Positions 1 through 12,284 of a DNA stretch of 64,000 nt are shown piece by piece; the stretch's first letter is position 1; every line of letters starts with the position of its first letter. Source of the DNA: Ochotona curzoniae. Its lineage: Eukaryota; Chordata; Mammalia; Lagomorpha; Ochotonidae. The DNA lies in assembly GCF_017591425.1 (NCBI RefSeq), contig NW_024467104.1:1054001-1118000 (forward strand), read 5' to 3'. A program made the position numbers and the translations under genes. Under the pieces are notes generated by a model. That model was not told the DNA's origin and searched no databases. It saw nothing but the letters and a program-made list of their open reading frames with translations.

Positions 1-483
1 TACGTGGTGCTAGTATTGCTTGTGGCACTCTTACTCGTTATGCAGCAGTGTCAGGAACTAGATTGCATGTTTATTTTGCTGGGCAATCAGATTTAAAACT
101 AATAGTTTAGAAATCCCAGAATACTAAATTATTCATGCTTTCAAATAGTAATGAATTTTTCCTATCATAATATTTAGCCACTTGTTAACCCACCTGAGAT
201 AAAAGTGTGTTTCGGTTCTCTGCGATGCCAGGACAAGTAGATTTTATTTTACTTCTGTCTTGTCACTGATGAGACTCAAATATATTGTGCTTCTGTCTTC
301 ACTATTTCTGCTAATCAGTGATGGTTAATTAGACTTGTAGTACAACATTTTCCCCTGTGAATATAGCAAGCACTTTAACAGGAGCTGAAGTTCTGATTAT
401 TTAACCCTATCATCAAATCAATCAATGTTAGAAGTTTGTACTATGTAAATTAGGTTAAACACAATGCTTCTTTCTGCATAAAA
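1..483. other. AT-rich intergenic sequence
   Basis: No open frame with protein-like composition and no repeat I recognise. It is unique-looking AT-rich mammalian DNA up to the first SINE. Confidence 0.6.
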
Positions 484-486
484 ATG

Positions 487-812
487 CCAATCAGGGCTTT
501 GTGCCGTAGAACAGCAGCTAAAGTCCCCAACTTGCAAGCACCGGGATCCTATACAGGCACCACTTCTGGACCTGTCAGCCCTGTCCCATCCAGCTCCCAG
601 CCTGTGGCTTGGGAAAGCAGTAGAGGTTGGCCCAAAGCCTCGGGACCCTGCATCCACATGGGAGACCAAGAGGAGGCACCTGGCTCTTGGCTCAGGATTG
701 GCACAGCTCTGACCATTGCAGCCACTTGGGGAGTAAATTGGTGCAAGAAAGAGCTCCCTCTCTGTCTCTCCTCCTCTCTGTATATCTGACTTTCCAACAA
801 GAAAAAAAAAAA
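487..812 (+). mobile_element. C-type tRNA-derived SINE
   Basis: Full-length, moderately diverged copy in sense orientation. It has a tRNA-like head, the family core (ccagctcccagcctgtggc, then gggaaagcagtagagg), a C/T-rich stretch and an A-rich tail at about 800-812. Short open frames on both strands here are by-products of the SINE and are not genes. Confidence 0.85.
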
Positions 813-1385
813 GAATTCAGTTATTTGCCTAGAAGTATGTATCATCCAGCTTTACTTAAGAAGGTGGTTCATTTGTATCAGGATAGTTAGAACTGGAGGA
901 CATTAAATTGAGTAAAATAAGCTGGACATAAGTTTCAAAAAAGTACTGAGCTTCTGTGACTACCATTCTATTTCAGAACATTCAAATACAACAGAAATAT
1001 AAAGATGAAGATAAAATTCTGATTGCTGATCAAAGATTTCTGCCCTTTCTGCCCATTCTGCCCATCAAGTGTCCACAGTTGACACGTTGCCTGGCGTCCA
1101 TGTGTAAATCAGCCACCTGCTGTACACATGGCAGCTTGTGGGCTCCTTGCTCTCACCCTGATGCAGTGCTGTTGATCAGGGAGGAAAGAGTGGTAGAAAG
1201 TAATACCAGGCAAATTCTGCAGCCCTCTCCATCCGATTGTGCCCCTGTGTAGATGGCAAGTCTGCAGACATTCTGTTTGGGACACAGTGGACTTGGCCCA
1301 CAGCCCCAGCATCCCGGTACCGGTGATTTTAGGGGTGTCTTATTTGGTAATCAGTGTTGGTTTGGGCGTTGGGAATCAGTCAGAG
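813..1385. other. Intergenic, no recognised feature
   Basis: Unique-looking sequence. The part from about 1,030 to 1,320 is somewhat GC-richer, but I see neither a gene-like frame nor a known repeat. Confidence 0.5.
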
Positions 1386-1389
1386 ACTA

Positions 1390-3575
1390 GCACTTTTTAA
1401 CAAAACAATGACAGTGATCTACAAGTAGGAAACCACTTGCCAAAGATTATTAGCCACAGATCAGCATGACAGTGATCTGTGAGTGAGGGAACCAAGTGCC
1501 AGCCATTCGCGAGCCAGGGACCTGCGTATAAGTGATTGGCAGCCATGGTGCTGCTTGCCAGTGCTCTGCAGCCAGGGAACCATGTGCAAGTGATTGGTTA
1601 GCCAGGGAACTGCATGCAAGCCTTCCCCAAGCCAAGGATCCATGTGCCTGTGATTTGAAGCCAGGGAACTGCTTTCCCACAATTGGCAAGCAAAAGAGCC
1701 AAGTGCAATTAATTGGTTAGGCAGGAAAGTGCGTACTAGAGATCTGCAGGCAGCGAACTGTGTGCCAGTGGTCAGTGTGCCAGTTATCCGTGTGCCAGAG
1801 AACTGTGTGCCAGTGATCGGTGAGTAAGGGAACCACGTGCTAGTGATCCACAAGACAGGGCACCATGTGTGAGTGATTGGCCAGCCAGGGAACTGCATGC
1901 TAGCTATCTGCAGCCAGTGAATCTCATACCAGCAATCGGCGGGCCAGTGATTGGTGTGCCAGTGATCGGTGAGTAAGGGAACCACGTGCCAGAGATCTGC
2001 GAGCCAAGGCACCATGTGCAACTAATTGGCCAGCAGGGTATTGTTTGCTAGTGATCTGCAGCCAGTGAACCTTGTGCAGGCTATCTGCAAGCTAGGAAGC
2101 CGCTTGACAGCTGTCTGAGAACAAGGGAACTGCGTGTGAATAATTTGGTAGCCTGGGAACTAGGAGCTGGTGATCTACAGCTAGGGAAATGTGTGCCAGC
2201 CATCTGGGAGCTGGGGAACCACGTGCCTGCAATCTACAGACAAGGAACTGCTTTCCAGCGATCTGCAAGCCAGGGAACCACATATGAGTAATTGGTTAGC
2301 CACGGAACTGCGAGCCGGTGATCTGCAGCCAGGGAATAGTGAGGCAGCAAGCCTTGATCCAGTGTACCAGTGATCGGCATGCCAGGCAAATGCATATTAG
2401 CAATTTGTGGCCAGGGATCTGCTTCACAGAAATTTGCAAGCCAGGGAACTACGTGAAGCCTTCTACATGCCAGGGAACTTCATGCCTGTGATCTGAAGCT
2501 AGGGAAATGATTTCCAGCTATTGTCAAGCATGCAGGTACTTGGTTAGCCCAGGAACTGAGTGCTAGTGATCTGCAGGCAGCGAGCCACATGTCAGTGATA
2601 CAGGAGCAAAGGAAACACAAGCCTGCAATCTGCATCCAGTGAACAGCTTGACAGCCTTCTGTGAGCCAGGGAACTGAGGGTAAGTGATTGGTTAGCCAGG
2701 GACCTGCGAGCTGGCGATCTGCAGCCAGGGAACTGTGCACCAGCCATCTCAGAGCTAGGGAAGACTATGCCTGTGATCAATAGCCAGAGAACTACTTTCT
2801 AGCAATCGGTGAGCCAGGGAACTGCTTGTGAGTAATTGGTTAGCCCAGGACCTATGAGCTGGTGATCTGCAGCCACAGAAACACTTGCTAGCAACCCCTG
2901 ATTAGGTGAACTGCATGCCAGCGATCAGCATGCCAGGCAACTGTATGCCATCTAAAGCCAGGAAACTGGATGGCAGAGATCAGTGAGTCAGGCCACCATG
3001 TGCTGGCGATCTACAGCCAGGGTACCACTTGCCAGAGATCTGAAGACAGGGAACTGGATGCCAGTGATCTGCGACCAGGGAACCGTGTGTGAGTGATTGA
3101 CATGCTAAGGAACTGTGTGCTACTGACCTGCAGCCAGCAAACTGCATGTCTGCGATCACGACACAGGATACATTTTGCCAGTGATCTGTGAGCCAGGGAA
3201 CCATGTGCCAGCCTTCTGCAAGCCTGGAAACTGAGTGAAGGTAAATGGTTATCCAGGGAACTGTGAGCTAGCAATCTGCAACCAGGAAAGCGCACGCCAG
3301 TGATACTTGTGAGTCAGGGAATTGTGTGAGAGTAATTGGCGGGCCAAGAATGTGCCAGCTGGCGATCTGCAGCCATGGAACCGCATGTCATTGACCTCTA
3401 AGCCAGTGAATTAGATGCCAGCAATGGGTGTACCAGGTAACTGCATGCCAAGGATCTGCATCCAGGGACCTGCATGCCATCTTTCCAGGAGCTAGAGAGT
3501 CATGTACCAGTGATCCACAAGCCAAGGGACCTCAGGCCAGGGAACTACATGCCAGCGTTCTGTGATCAAGGGAGG
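1390..3575. repeat. Degenerate ~30-bp minisatellite array
   Basis: About 2.2 kb made of roughly 70 degenerate head-to-tail units. A typical unit reads GCCAGGGAACTGCATGCC followed by AGTGATCTGCA; adjacent units near 1,515-1,640 measure 29, 29, 30 and 30 bp. Sub-variants differ in the last third (GATCTGCAG, GATTGGTTA, GATCGGTGA), which suggests a higher-order mix. Because 30 bp is a multiple of three, long artefactual frames arise, such as a 186-residue one on the minus strand (1,461-2,021) full of near-repeats. I see no flanking target duplication and do not know the family. Confidence 0.85.
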
Positions 3576-3599
3576 AAAGCAATGCTGGAAGTGTTTTAC

Positions 3600-4630
3600 C
3601 ATATGTGCTTGGGGAAAAGGCATCATTGAATCCATTCAATAAAATAGACTAACACTCCTGGGATCCTGACAGTAGCCACCAGGGACTTGCTGTGCAGAAC
3701 TGGAAGGCTCCAGAGAAGCTGGCTGCTTTTCTGCCGCCAAGGGTCCTCTTGAACCTTGAGAAATGAAACATGTGAGGATCAGGCAGTTCCTCTGTTTTGT
3801 CTTTTGTGATCCAGAATGGAAGAGGGGTGGTGGTGTCCTGCTGGCCAGCTGAGGACCTAATTCTGACCGTCAGGTCATCTAAGAGGTTGGCTGATTCCTC
3901 CTGTGCTTCACCCTTCCACGTCTTCCTTGCTGCTGTATTGGTCTCCAGCAACTTCTGAACATTGGGGTAGATGAAACAGCAGGTGCAAGCCCTGACCACA
4001 GGGTTGTGTTACATGTTGAAGGACACAAGTCCCAGGTACTGGCAGCTGTGTTCCACCAGAAGAGGGCAGAGATGGGGAAACTGGTGGGATTCTGGGCTGA
4101 AATCCTGGTGTGGGAGAAAGCTGCCAAGAGACAGGAGGAGACAAGCCTTGTGGCATGGAGTTCAATGGGAGAGTTTTTGACCCACACTGATGGAGAGGCA
4201 GGCTGAGGTCCAAGGGGTGGAGAGGATAGGCCACCTGATCAGAAGGAGCTGCCTGGGGAGAAGTCAGCACAGATATCTGGGGAAAGAGGCATTTTTGTGG
4301 CAACAATGGCTCAGGTGAGCAAGAGTAACTCCTGGATGAATGGAAATCAATAGGATGGGGGGGGGGGTAACTGGTATTGGAACAGAGCCTGTTCAATCAG
4401 GGGTCGTGGGGAAGTTGATGTGGACAGAGTGGCATGATCATCATTGCCTTCATCCCGATGTGGCCACTGTGCATCTCCCACAAGGGTCCACACCACTGAA
4501 CTCTCCCACTTAAGGCTAGAGACCTCTTGCCTATTTGTTTGTAGAATCTTCCACAGAGGCCAGCTTTTTTTGGGGGTGTGGGGGGCACTGGGGCCAGAGC
4601 TGGATTTCCTGAGACCCTCAAACCAGGTTG
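3600..4630. other. Unidentified GC-richer block, possible decayed gene or repeat
   Basis: The base composition and open-frame density differ from the surrounding AT-rich DNA. Minus-strand frames overlap (3,649-3,999; 3,879-4,187; 3,908-4,396; 4,397-4,633), as would be left by a frameshifted coding sequence or an old retrocopy. None matches a protein family I recognise, and there is no clear poly(A) tract. A G10 run lies near 4,358. It directly abuts the minisatellite and could belong to the same larger element. Function unknown. Confidence 0.3.
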
Positions 4631-4654
4631 CAATATATTGGCTTACCCCTGAAA

Positions 4655-4978
4655 AAATATATGTGTATATTTTATTAATTTATATTTGGAAGGCAGAATT
4701 AGAGAGAAGGAAAGACAAAAACAATCTTCCATCCACTAGCTCACTGCCCAATAGGTTGCAACTTCCAGAGCTGATCTGATCTGAAGCCAAGAGCCAGGAG
4801 CCTATTCTGGATTTCCCATATTTATACAGCAGCCCAAACTCTTAAGTCCCCCTCCGTTGATTTCCCAGGACATAGCTGGGAACTGGATGGGAAGTGGCAC
4901 TGCCAGGACTCCCATATGGGATGCCAGCACTGCAGGAGGAGGATTAACACATCATGCCACCACACCACCCCTGGCAAA
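4655..4978 (-). mobile_element. C-type SINE, old copy
   Basis: The reverse complement carries the tail (tttatatttggaaggcag) at the left and the tRNA-like head at the right. The core 'ctgggaactggatgggaagtg' region is recognisable. Strongly diverged. Confidence 0.75.
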
Positions 4979-5440
4979 ATGTAATCTAAAATATGATCGT
5001 GAAGAGGCAATAATAAGATAGGCCTGCTGGAATATTTTATTGAGAATTATTTTCTTTCTACAAAAAAGCAAGCTGCAGAATCAGAATCAAAGATTCTTGT
5101 AAGTCTCAGATTAAAGCATGGCAATGAAATCAACTTTTATTTAAAAATCACTTACAGAATGTACACATAGGGTTTCAGGAAATAATCCTTCTTCATACAC
5201 AAAGGAGGTAGTTGCATATTTGCAGTAGCTTTGAATTGAGGCAGTTTACATGCCATTTTTGCCTTTTTTGCTAATCAGTTATCCCCATTTTGTCAACTTC
5301 CTTAGCCTCTTTTAGTACACACAGTTTACTATTCATTGTAATCAGACTATTCATTTTCCTGATGTGTTTGCTATTGTATTTACTGTTGCACAGCCACTCT
5401 AACTTCTGAACAGCTCTAGGGAACATTTGTTAATAACTTA
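4979..5440. other. AT-rich intergenic sequence
   Basis: No coding or RNA feature seen between two SINEs. Confidence 0.5.
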
Positions 5441-5442
5441 CA

Positions 5443-5742
5443 CTTTAAAAAGATTTATTTACATGACAGAAGGAGAGAGTGGGCAGGAGACACAGAGTGA
5501 GGATCTCCCATCTGCAGATGGTCACAAGGGCCAAGGGCACATCGGGCCGAGTCAGAAGAATGGGTCTTTGTCTGGCTGGGTCTCAGTGTGAGTTCCAGGA
5601 ACCCAAGTACATGGGCCGGCCTTGCTGACTCCCAAGGATGTGGGATAGCAGGAAGCAGGGCACATGCAGGATTTCAACCAGCAATTTGGGCCTCCTTGGC
5701 TCCAGTAGGTGGCTTATGCACCTGCACCAATATCAGCAATGC
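5443..5742 (-). mobile_element. C-type SINE, old copy
   Basis: The inverted SINE tail (aaaaagatttatttaca) is followed by GA-rich sequence, 'catctgcagatggtcac' and a decayed head near 5,720. Highly diverged. Confidence 0.65.
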
Positions 5743-7364
5743 AGCATCTTACATATTACTGACCTTTATGCTACCTAGTGCTTTCCAAGACAGAATAACC
5801 AATTTCATTTTTAAGGTCCTGTAGTAGTTTATTCATGTAGGGAAAAAAAAAAGGTGCTATGAAAGAGCGCTGATGAAGGATTCTGACTGCTTGGCAGTTT
5901 ATTCTTTCACTAACAGAGCTACTAAACAAGCTAATCTCTTTGTACTGTATTTTTTTATAATGTATATAATGCAGCATTTAAAGACATTTAATGGGACACT
6001 GTTTTAGTGCAAATGGAGTTTGTGTGATTTGGGAGCAGACAGGGAATTCCATGGATAACACACACAATTCCAGGGGGCGTTAATGACTATGTGAACCAAA
6101 GGTAGCATGGAATAGTTTCTAATGCATGAGTTTTCAGATGGGCTGGTAAGAGATTGTTATTTTAAAACAGTAAACAACAATGCAGCTATCTGAGGGAAAG
6201 GAGCTTTATAAAGAATAGGAAATGGAGGAATTCCAGGCAGTGTCGGGACTGCAATGGGCATGCAGGAGGTAGGGGTTAGGGGCTTTGTTACAATTGAAGC
6301 AAAATGGATGAGACATGTAATATTTAGAAATGAGTTCATAAATGTAAGGGTGAGGATATGATTTTAGAGCAGTGAACATTGATACCAAGTATTTAATCTT
6401 CCTGTGATTGAAGCATCTTGGGGTTTTTGTACAGTAATATGATATGATCCAATCAGTATCTTGTTTAGAATTGCCTCTCTGGCCACCCACTAAGCTCAAG
6501 CTAAAGTGGAATGAGGACAACTTAGGTATGATGCTTGGAGTAGTGGCAGTAATTGTGAACTTGAAACTTAGTTCCTTGGGAAAGACAATAAGGCAAATGT
6601 TGATGCAGATATCAAATAGAAATTGCAGTTTGACACAGTTTAATATGCAGACTGAATAAATGTGAGCAGTGTTAGATGGGGAAGTATTCTTGTGTAATCC
6701 TTTGGCTTTGGAATAGTATTCTAATGTGAGTGTCTAAAATTCATTTAATGCAAGTACCCACTTGAGAGTGAATTTGTAAGGGTCAGCTTTGTCACTCATG
6801 TATGTAGTCATGAACTTGGACACATATCGAATGCTCAGCAAGATATATCATTGCTATTAACAGCTAGCTTTGAGAAAATTGGAAATAAAAACAGCTATTC
6901 TTATTTTGACATACTGCATTACACTTTTTATAGGCTTAGTTTTTTGTCATACCGTTACTGAATTGATGTGGGACTATGAATCAGAGGAATAATTGTTAAA
7001 CAAACTACACAATATTTTACATCAATTATGATGTGCATTGAATATAAAGAAGAAATTACAAATAACATTTTTATTTTATCATATTGACAAGGATAACATG
7101 GATAACATATACACTGTTTCAGAAGGCACTAACAACTGTGACAATCAAAGTACAGTCTCCGCATGGATGAGATTTCAGACAGGATGGTAAGAGATGGTTT
7201 GGTTAAAACAGAAAACAGTAATGTAACTAGTTGAGGGAAAGGATCTTCAAAAAAACAATAGAAAAGAGAATAATTTCAGGCCGTCGCAGGGCTGAAATAG
7301 GTATACAAGAGGTGAAGGGTTAGGTGGATTTTTATAGTTGAAGGGCGAGCCAACCAGTGCACAG
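5743..7364. other. Long AT-rich intergenic stretch
   Basis: No receptor homology, no SINE, and only short open frames without protein-like composition. Segments around 6,120-6,260 and 7,160-7,310 resemble one another (both contain 'aagagat(t)g..taaaacagaaaac/taaacaacaatg', 'gagggaaagga' and 'aggaggtaggggttagg / aagaggtgaagggttagg'). This suggests two copies of an uncharacterised dispersed repeat. Confidence 0.45.
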
Positions 7365-7645
7365 GAATCTGCCATCTGCGGCCAGGGTGACTCTTGATCC
7401 TTAGTGGAGACCCTCACCTCTCACTGCTGATTACATCCTGACAGTAGGATGCTGGGCTCTATGATATTGCCTATGCTACAGAGCAGGAAGTCTCTTCACT
7501 AGTGGAATAATGGACTTATGACTGTTCACGAAGCATTACCGCTTATAATACTGGAGGGGAACAGTAGGAGGAGAGGATACTTGGGGAATGGGGACAGGAA
7601 ATCGCAGAGTCTCTGGAGCTATACCATAAAACAATAAAAAAAATT
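7365..7645 (+). mobile_element. Probable LINE-1 3' end
   Basis: The segment 'ggggaacagtaggagg...ggaaatcgcagagtctctggagctataccataaaacaat' followed by an A-rich tail has the layout of the lagomorph L1 3' ends elsewhere in the window: a G-rich block, 'ggaatccc', then 'aaactgta..ataa' and poly(A). Diverged, so the family call is tentative. Confidence 0.5.
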
Positions 7646-8100
7646 AAGCAATTTTAGTTATCAACATAAAAATAAATAGATGAATAAATAATGCTAGTGC
7701 ATGGACACCTAAAATATAAAGGGAAGGAGTTTGAAGTATATAATATATAAATCGTAAATAAAAATAAAGAGAATAAATATTATACTATAATAATAAATAA
7801 GTAATGTTATAATTCTATAACATGTAAAAAGAAAGCAAAATAAGCAAGCATGAAATCTCCCTGTCCCTAAAAAATAAATGAATTGTATGGACATTTAAAA
7901 ATAAAAGAATTTTAAAAATTCAAATAAATGAATATGTAAATACCTGAAGTGTATGGATAAATACAGGAAAAATAGTGGGAAGGTTTTAATTCCATAAATA
8001 AGTAAATATTAAAATGTATGAACATTTTTAAAAAGTGTATATCTTTGGTCTGCCATAGCATCTAGTGGCCAAAAAATGTTTTCAAGGACAAAATATAGTT
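7646..8100. other. Very AT-rich low-complexity tract
   Basis: Repeated AAATAAATG-like words with almost no G or C. It could be an expanded L1 tail continuing from the element to the left. No gene. Confidence 0.5.
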
Positions 8101-8104
8101 GTGT

Positions 8105-9500
8105 TGACCTGGACAATATTAGCGGCAGTATATTGGGAATGGCCAGACAAGAGATTTCTCCAGGGAAAGCAGTACATGGTTCAGTGGACAGAGTGTCCCA
8201 AGGCCCCTGTTGCTCATAACTGGTTGCCCTGACCAGTCGTCCTTAGATGGTGCTGGCAGGGTCTGGATGTGGACTTGGAATCCTGGCTGGCACAGCCTGG
8301 TCATTTTCTGGGTCTTGGTCCCTTATGTCCTTGATAGGACAGTCGTGACCTGTCACAGACTGTGCTGATAGTTTATTGATGCAAGGCACATCGACCATCC
8401 TTCCATTTGGCCTGGGATGGCAGGGAGCTCCCTTGTGCTGGCAGGAACACACCTCCACCGAGGCCTGGGAATGTTTTGTATGAATTTTTCTCCCAGGATA
8501 AAATTTTATGTTGACACACCATTTTTCCTCTCGGGTCTGCACAGCGATGATTGGGACACTGACCCTGGGTTTCTCGAAGGCCCACAAAGAATCGATTTGT
8601 GGCTGAGTCCCTTTTGGGGACAGGTTGTTGCTGAAGAATCTTGCTGTTTTTTGGTTTGTGGGCATATAAGCTTCAGAGAGCTCCTTATTCTGCTTCCCAG
8701 TGTTGGCTGGTGTGACACATCTTTGTCGGGCTGGGGCAGTGAGGTCAATCTTAGATACTCTATGGGTAGCTTGTCCCAGGCAGTATGGCATAGCCTAAGA
8801 ATATGGGCAGCATGTAGCACAGCATGAAGACAAGGGGTGTGCTGTCCTGCAAATCTTCCTTTCTGCACTCCCAGTCTGAGTCTCTTGCATACATTCTCTT
8901 GTCCTTCAGAGAGAGTATCTTGAGGTCACTGTCCTATCAGAGCATCATGTTCAGGATCCTCTGCTTCTGCTGCTCTGGTCTCCACTCTGTCCCTGATAGG
9001 ATGTCACTTAACCCCTGTGAAGCTGAGGTTCTCCCAGACCTTGCCCAAGTGGCCAGAAAAGCCAGAATGTCTGCAGTGAGAGTCAACTTCTGGGCATTCT
9101 CTTAGAGGTGGCGCAGGGCAAGATCTTGAAGGATGGTGCCTGTTGCCAAGTCCTCTGACTTTTCCTCTACTGGGGCGACTTTCTATGTGTGACCTGGGCC
9201 TTCGGGTCTGCTTCTTGTGTCTGTGCAGTGGAAATGGAGTTGGTTCTTAGGGATTCCAAAAGATTCACTTGAGTGTTTTGGGAGTTGGCTACTGCATTGT
9301 CTGTCATGGTGACTTCCCAAGGAGAGACCTCGTCCTCCCCTGCCTTTACTCCCTACCTGGTCTCTTCTGGGCTTTGTAACAAGAAGTTTGGCAAGCTGGC
9401 CTTTTGGGATGCAGAATCTGTATCTTCTTGGACAAGATGTGTCATTCTAAAAGCATGGGTGATGGCTGCTTTTCTCTGTTAAGCATCTTCTCATTGTTTT
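8105..9500 (-). pseudogene. Unidentified block, candidate decayed retrocopy
   Basis: A 1.4-kb GC-richer island in AT-rich surroundings. On the minus strand, overlapping frames at 8,119-8,304, 8,243-8,791, 8,373-8,585 and 8,506-8,868 have protein-like composition but are broken by stops and frame changes. Another candidate stretch runs leftwards from about 9,326. This pattern is typical of a processed pseudogene. I do not recognise the parent, and no poly(A) tail is evident on the expected (left) side. The alternative is an uncharacterised repeat. Confidence 0.3.
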
Positions 9501-10555
9501 TTTCAACCAATCCTGATATCTGGCACCCAAATAGGGACTCTTATAGAAAATTGATGTTACTGATTTTATTTCTTTTGTATGTCTCCATAAATTACACTGT
9601 ACTATGCTTATTCTGACCTTCATTGGAACACTCCCTTATCTTCTGAAAAAGTTTCTGTAATTATTAAACATTTATATGAATACCTTAATGTAATGGGTCT
9701 CCCTGATATTATTAAAACTGGCAATGCTCCTTTTTTATCATAGCAGTTCTTTTCAACATGTTTTACATTGTCTAACCTTAAACATGCTATTGCCATCCTT
9801 TTTAACTCTCAAAGGCACAACTTATTTGGTATCATACTGGAGATCACCAGTGGAACAAGGGGAATGTTATTCCACTGGGTGTGAGGCTATGCACTTATAT
9901 TTTCATATTTGCAAGAACAGTTGTTACCAGTTTGATGGTTGCAATATTGCCATGAGCACTGGAGAAGAAGAGAAAAAAAAAGTACTAAAGTGATTGTCCT
10001 GTCAGACAACTAAAAAGCAAAACTCTCTACATAGGTTCAGTTAAAAAAACATACACAACAAGGCATGGATGTGGTGCAGAAAGGCATGGCAAGATCTGAA
10101 TCATTTGCTCTGCCAACGTTAGCTATTATGACGGAGGCAATTACATCATCTGACGTGAGTAATCATACACATTGATGTTATTTTCCACAATCTCCATTAA
10201 ATAGGTAGATCCTGGCTATTCCTGAGTATGTTAATGATTCCACATGGCTTCCAAGTCCTTTTGATGAATGAGAACCATTTATACAAAAGGAAGAAGGAAT
10301 TGTATTATCAGGAAAGTGAGGATTAAGTCAAGAAGGAATCCCAATATATATCAGGGTTAGAGATCATTGCCAGTAGCCTGAGAGGTGAGCATAGACGCTA
10401 ATTCTCTGGAACAGAACGAGAAAGAATACAGGCAAAAACTTCAGATGGAAGCTTTCTCTCTATCTCTTGATCCCTTTCTCTGTAACTGCACCTTTGAAGT
10501 ATAAGTAACTCTTTACATTTTGAATGTTTTTAAACATGGAAAAAGGTTCTTTTTA
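9501..10555. other. AT-rich intergenic sequence
   Basis: No feature identified. Short frames only. Confidence 0.5.
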
Positions 10556-10870
10556 AAAATGTATATTTATTTTATTTTTATTTGAAGGGCAGAGTTACAG
10601 AGACAGAAGGAGAAACAGAGATATCTTCCTTCTGCAGGTTCACTACCAAATGGCTGCAATGGTGGGAACTGAGCCAATCTGAAACCGGGATCCAGGAGCT
10701 TGTTGAGCTTTCATGTATGGGTGCAAAGGCCCAATGGCTTAAGTCATCTTCTGCTACTTTTCCAGGAAAATTAGCAGGAAACTGGATCAGAAGTGAAGCT
10801 GCTGGGGCACAAACCATCACACATATGAAATTCCGATGCCACAAGTAGAAGCTTAACTTTCTCCACCATA
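10556..10870 (-). mobile_element. C-type SINE, old copy
   Basis: Inverted copy. The tail 'tttatttgaagggcag' lies at the left, 'aaatggctgcaatgg' in the middle, and the decayed tRNA-like head near 10,850. Confidence 0.75.
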
Positions 10871-11400
10871 GGATCATCCCTTTACCTTATGTGGCAGACT
10901 CAGTGGCCTCGTCACCCACTTCAGGCTCTGGGGCACAGGAAGCAAGGGAACATTGTTGCCAATTTATTTAATTAGTTTTGTTGGTATGTCTCTAGTGTTT
11001 GAAAAAAAAAAGCCAAGAAAGTGAGAGATGAAATTTTTAACTCTTGACATGCACCAAAATACAATCTGTGGTTCATGAACAATTTGTTATAATTTATTTG
11101 TAGCAAACTATAAATACTATAATTGTATTCATTTTCAGAAAATGTACAGTACATGTCACTCTTAAAATAGATGTTGTCATCTCTTTGAAAAGGTGTTTGG
11201 GAAGGAGTTTGAGATAACCTTATTTGATTCTAGATGTTATCCTTGAAGAGTATGTCTTGTCTGGATCTGTAGTGCCTTACCTCTGGCAATAGAACATGAA
11301 CAGAAAGATCACTATGGGTTGAGTATTATATGAGCATAAATTTAAAGTAAAACCACCTCCTCCCTGAAAATGTAAAGTCTTATATTTGAAAAGTGCACAA
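10871..11400. other. Intergenic sequence
   Basis: No supported feature. Mostly AT-rich. Confidence 0.5.
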
Positions 11401-11401
11401 C

Positions 11402-11718
11402 TGAGGCCAGTAATGTGGCATTTTAGAGTAGGCATCTGCCTGTGACACCAACATCCCATACGGGCAGTGGTTTGTGTCCCAGTTACTTCAATTCATTCTC
11501 TGCTTCTGTCTTGGGAAAGCAAGGGAACATGGCTCAGATCCCTGGGATGTTGAGTTTGTGTGGTGGACTTGGAGAAAGCTCCTGGCTCTTGGCTTCATGT
11601 CAGCTCAGTTACCGGAAGTAATAGCCTTGTGGGGAATGTGCCAGCAGATGGAAAATCTCTCTCTCTATTTCTCCTCTCTATAGCTCTGCCTTTCAAATAA
11701 ACATAGATCTCAAAAATA
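11402..11718 (+). mobile_element. C-type SINE, old copy
   Basis: Sense copy. It has a decayed head ('gaggccagtaatgtggcattttag'), the core 'ttgggaaagcaag', 'ccagcagatgg', a C/T-rich tract and the 'ctttcaaataaa' tail. Confidence 0.75.
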
Positions 11719-12284
11719 AACAAATGAGTTTAAATATAATCAGATTTGTTGAGTTTCTTATGAGTTGGGGTTTGTGTGAATCGGTGTGTTAATAAACTCA
11801 CAGAATTTATCTCTGACATCAAAATAATAAATATTAGTATGTCTCTGTTCTTGATCTGTGAGACATTGTTACCTTATGAAGAACCACTGGTTTCTTTATT
11901 GGATGCAGTGCAGCCCTACACTCTCAGTTGTTCAGCACTGTCCTAGGTAATTTAACTGCTTCTCTGAGTGATTCCTAGGTGTTCAACAACTAGTCCCCAA
12001 AGAATAAATCACAGATACAATTCTATGGCTTAACAACAGATATGTCATACAGGTAGGGTACTTGCAACAAAGCACAATATTTAAATTTTTCTACCTAACT
12101 TTAAAGGAAATATTAGACCTAATTGGTAAGACAAATGTGCAGGCAAGAAGTATTCATTATTTCCAGTTCATCAGCATCTCTATGCTATACTTAGTAATAC
12201 TGATTTGTCTAGTCCAGGAACATGTGACATATTTTCATCTATTTGATTCATTTTCAGTTAGTTTTATTCAATGATGTCTTGTAA
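11719..12284. other. Intergenic sequence
   Basis: AT-rich, no feature identified. Confidence 0.5.

Noticed and set aside
1461..2021. 186-residue minus-strand open frame
   Set aside because: It lies wholly in the 30-bp tandem array; the peptide is a product of the multiple-of-three period and has no independent coding support.
1390..3575. CRISPR-like array
   Set aside because: The units are contiguous and degenerate without unique spacers, and the window is clearly mammalian.
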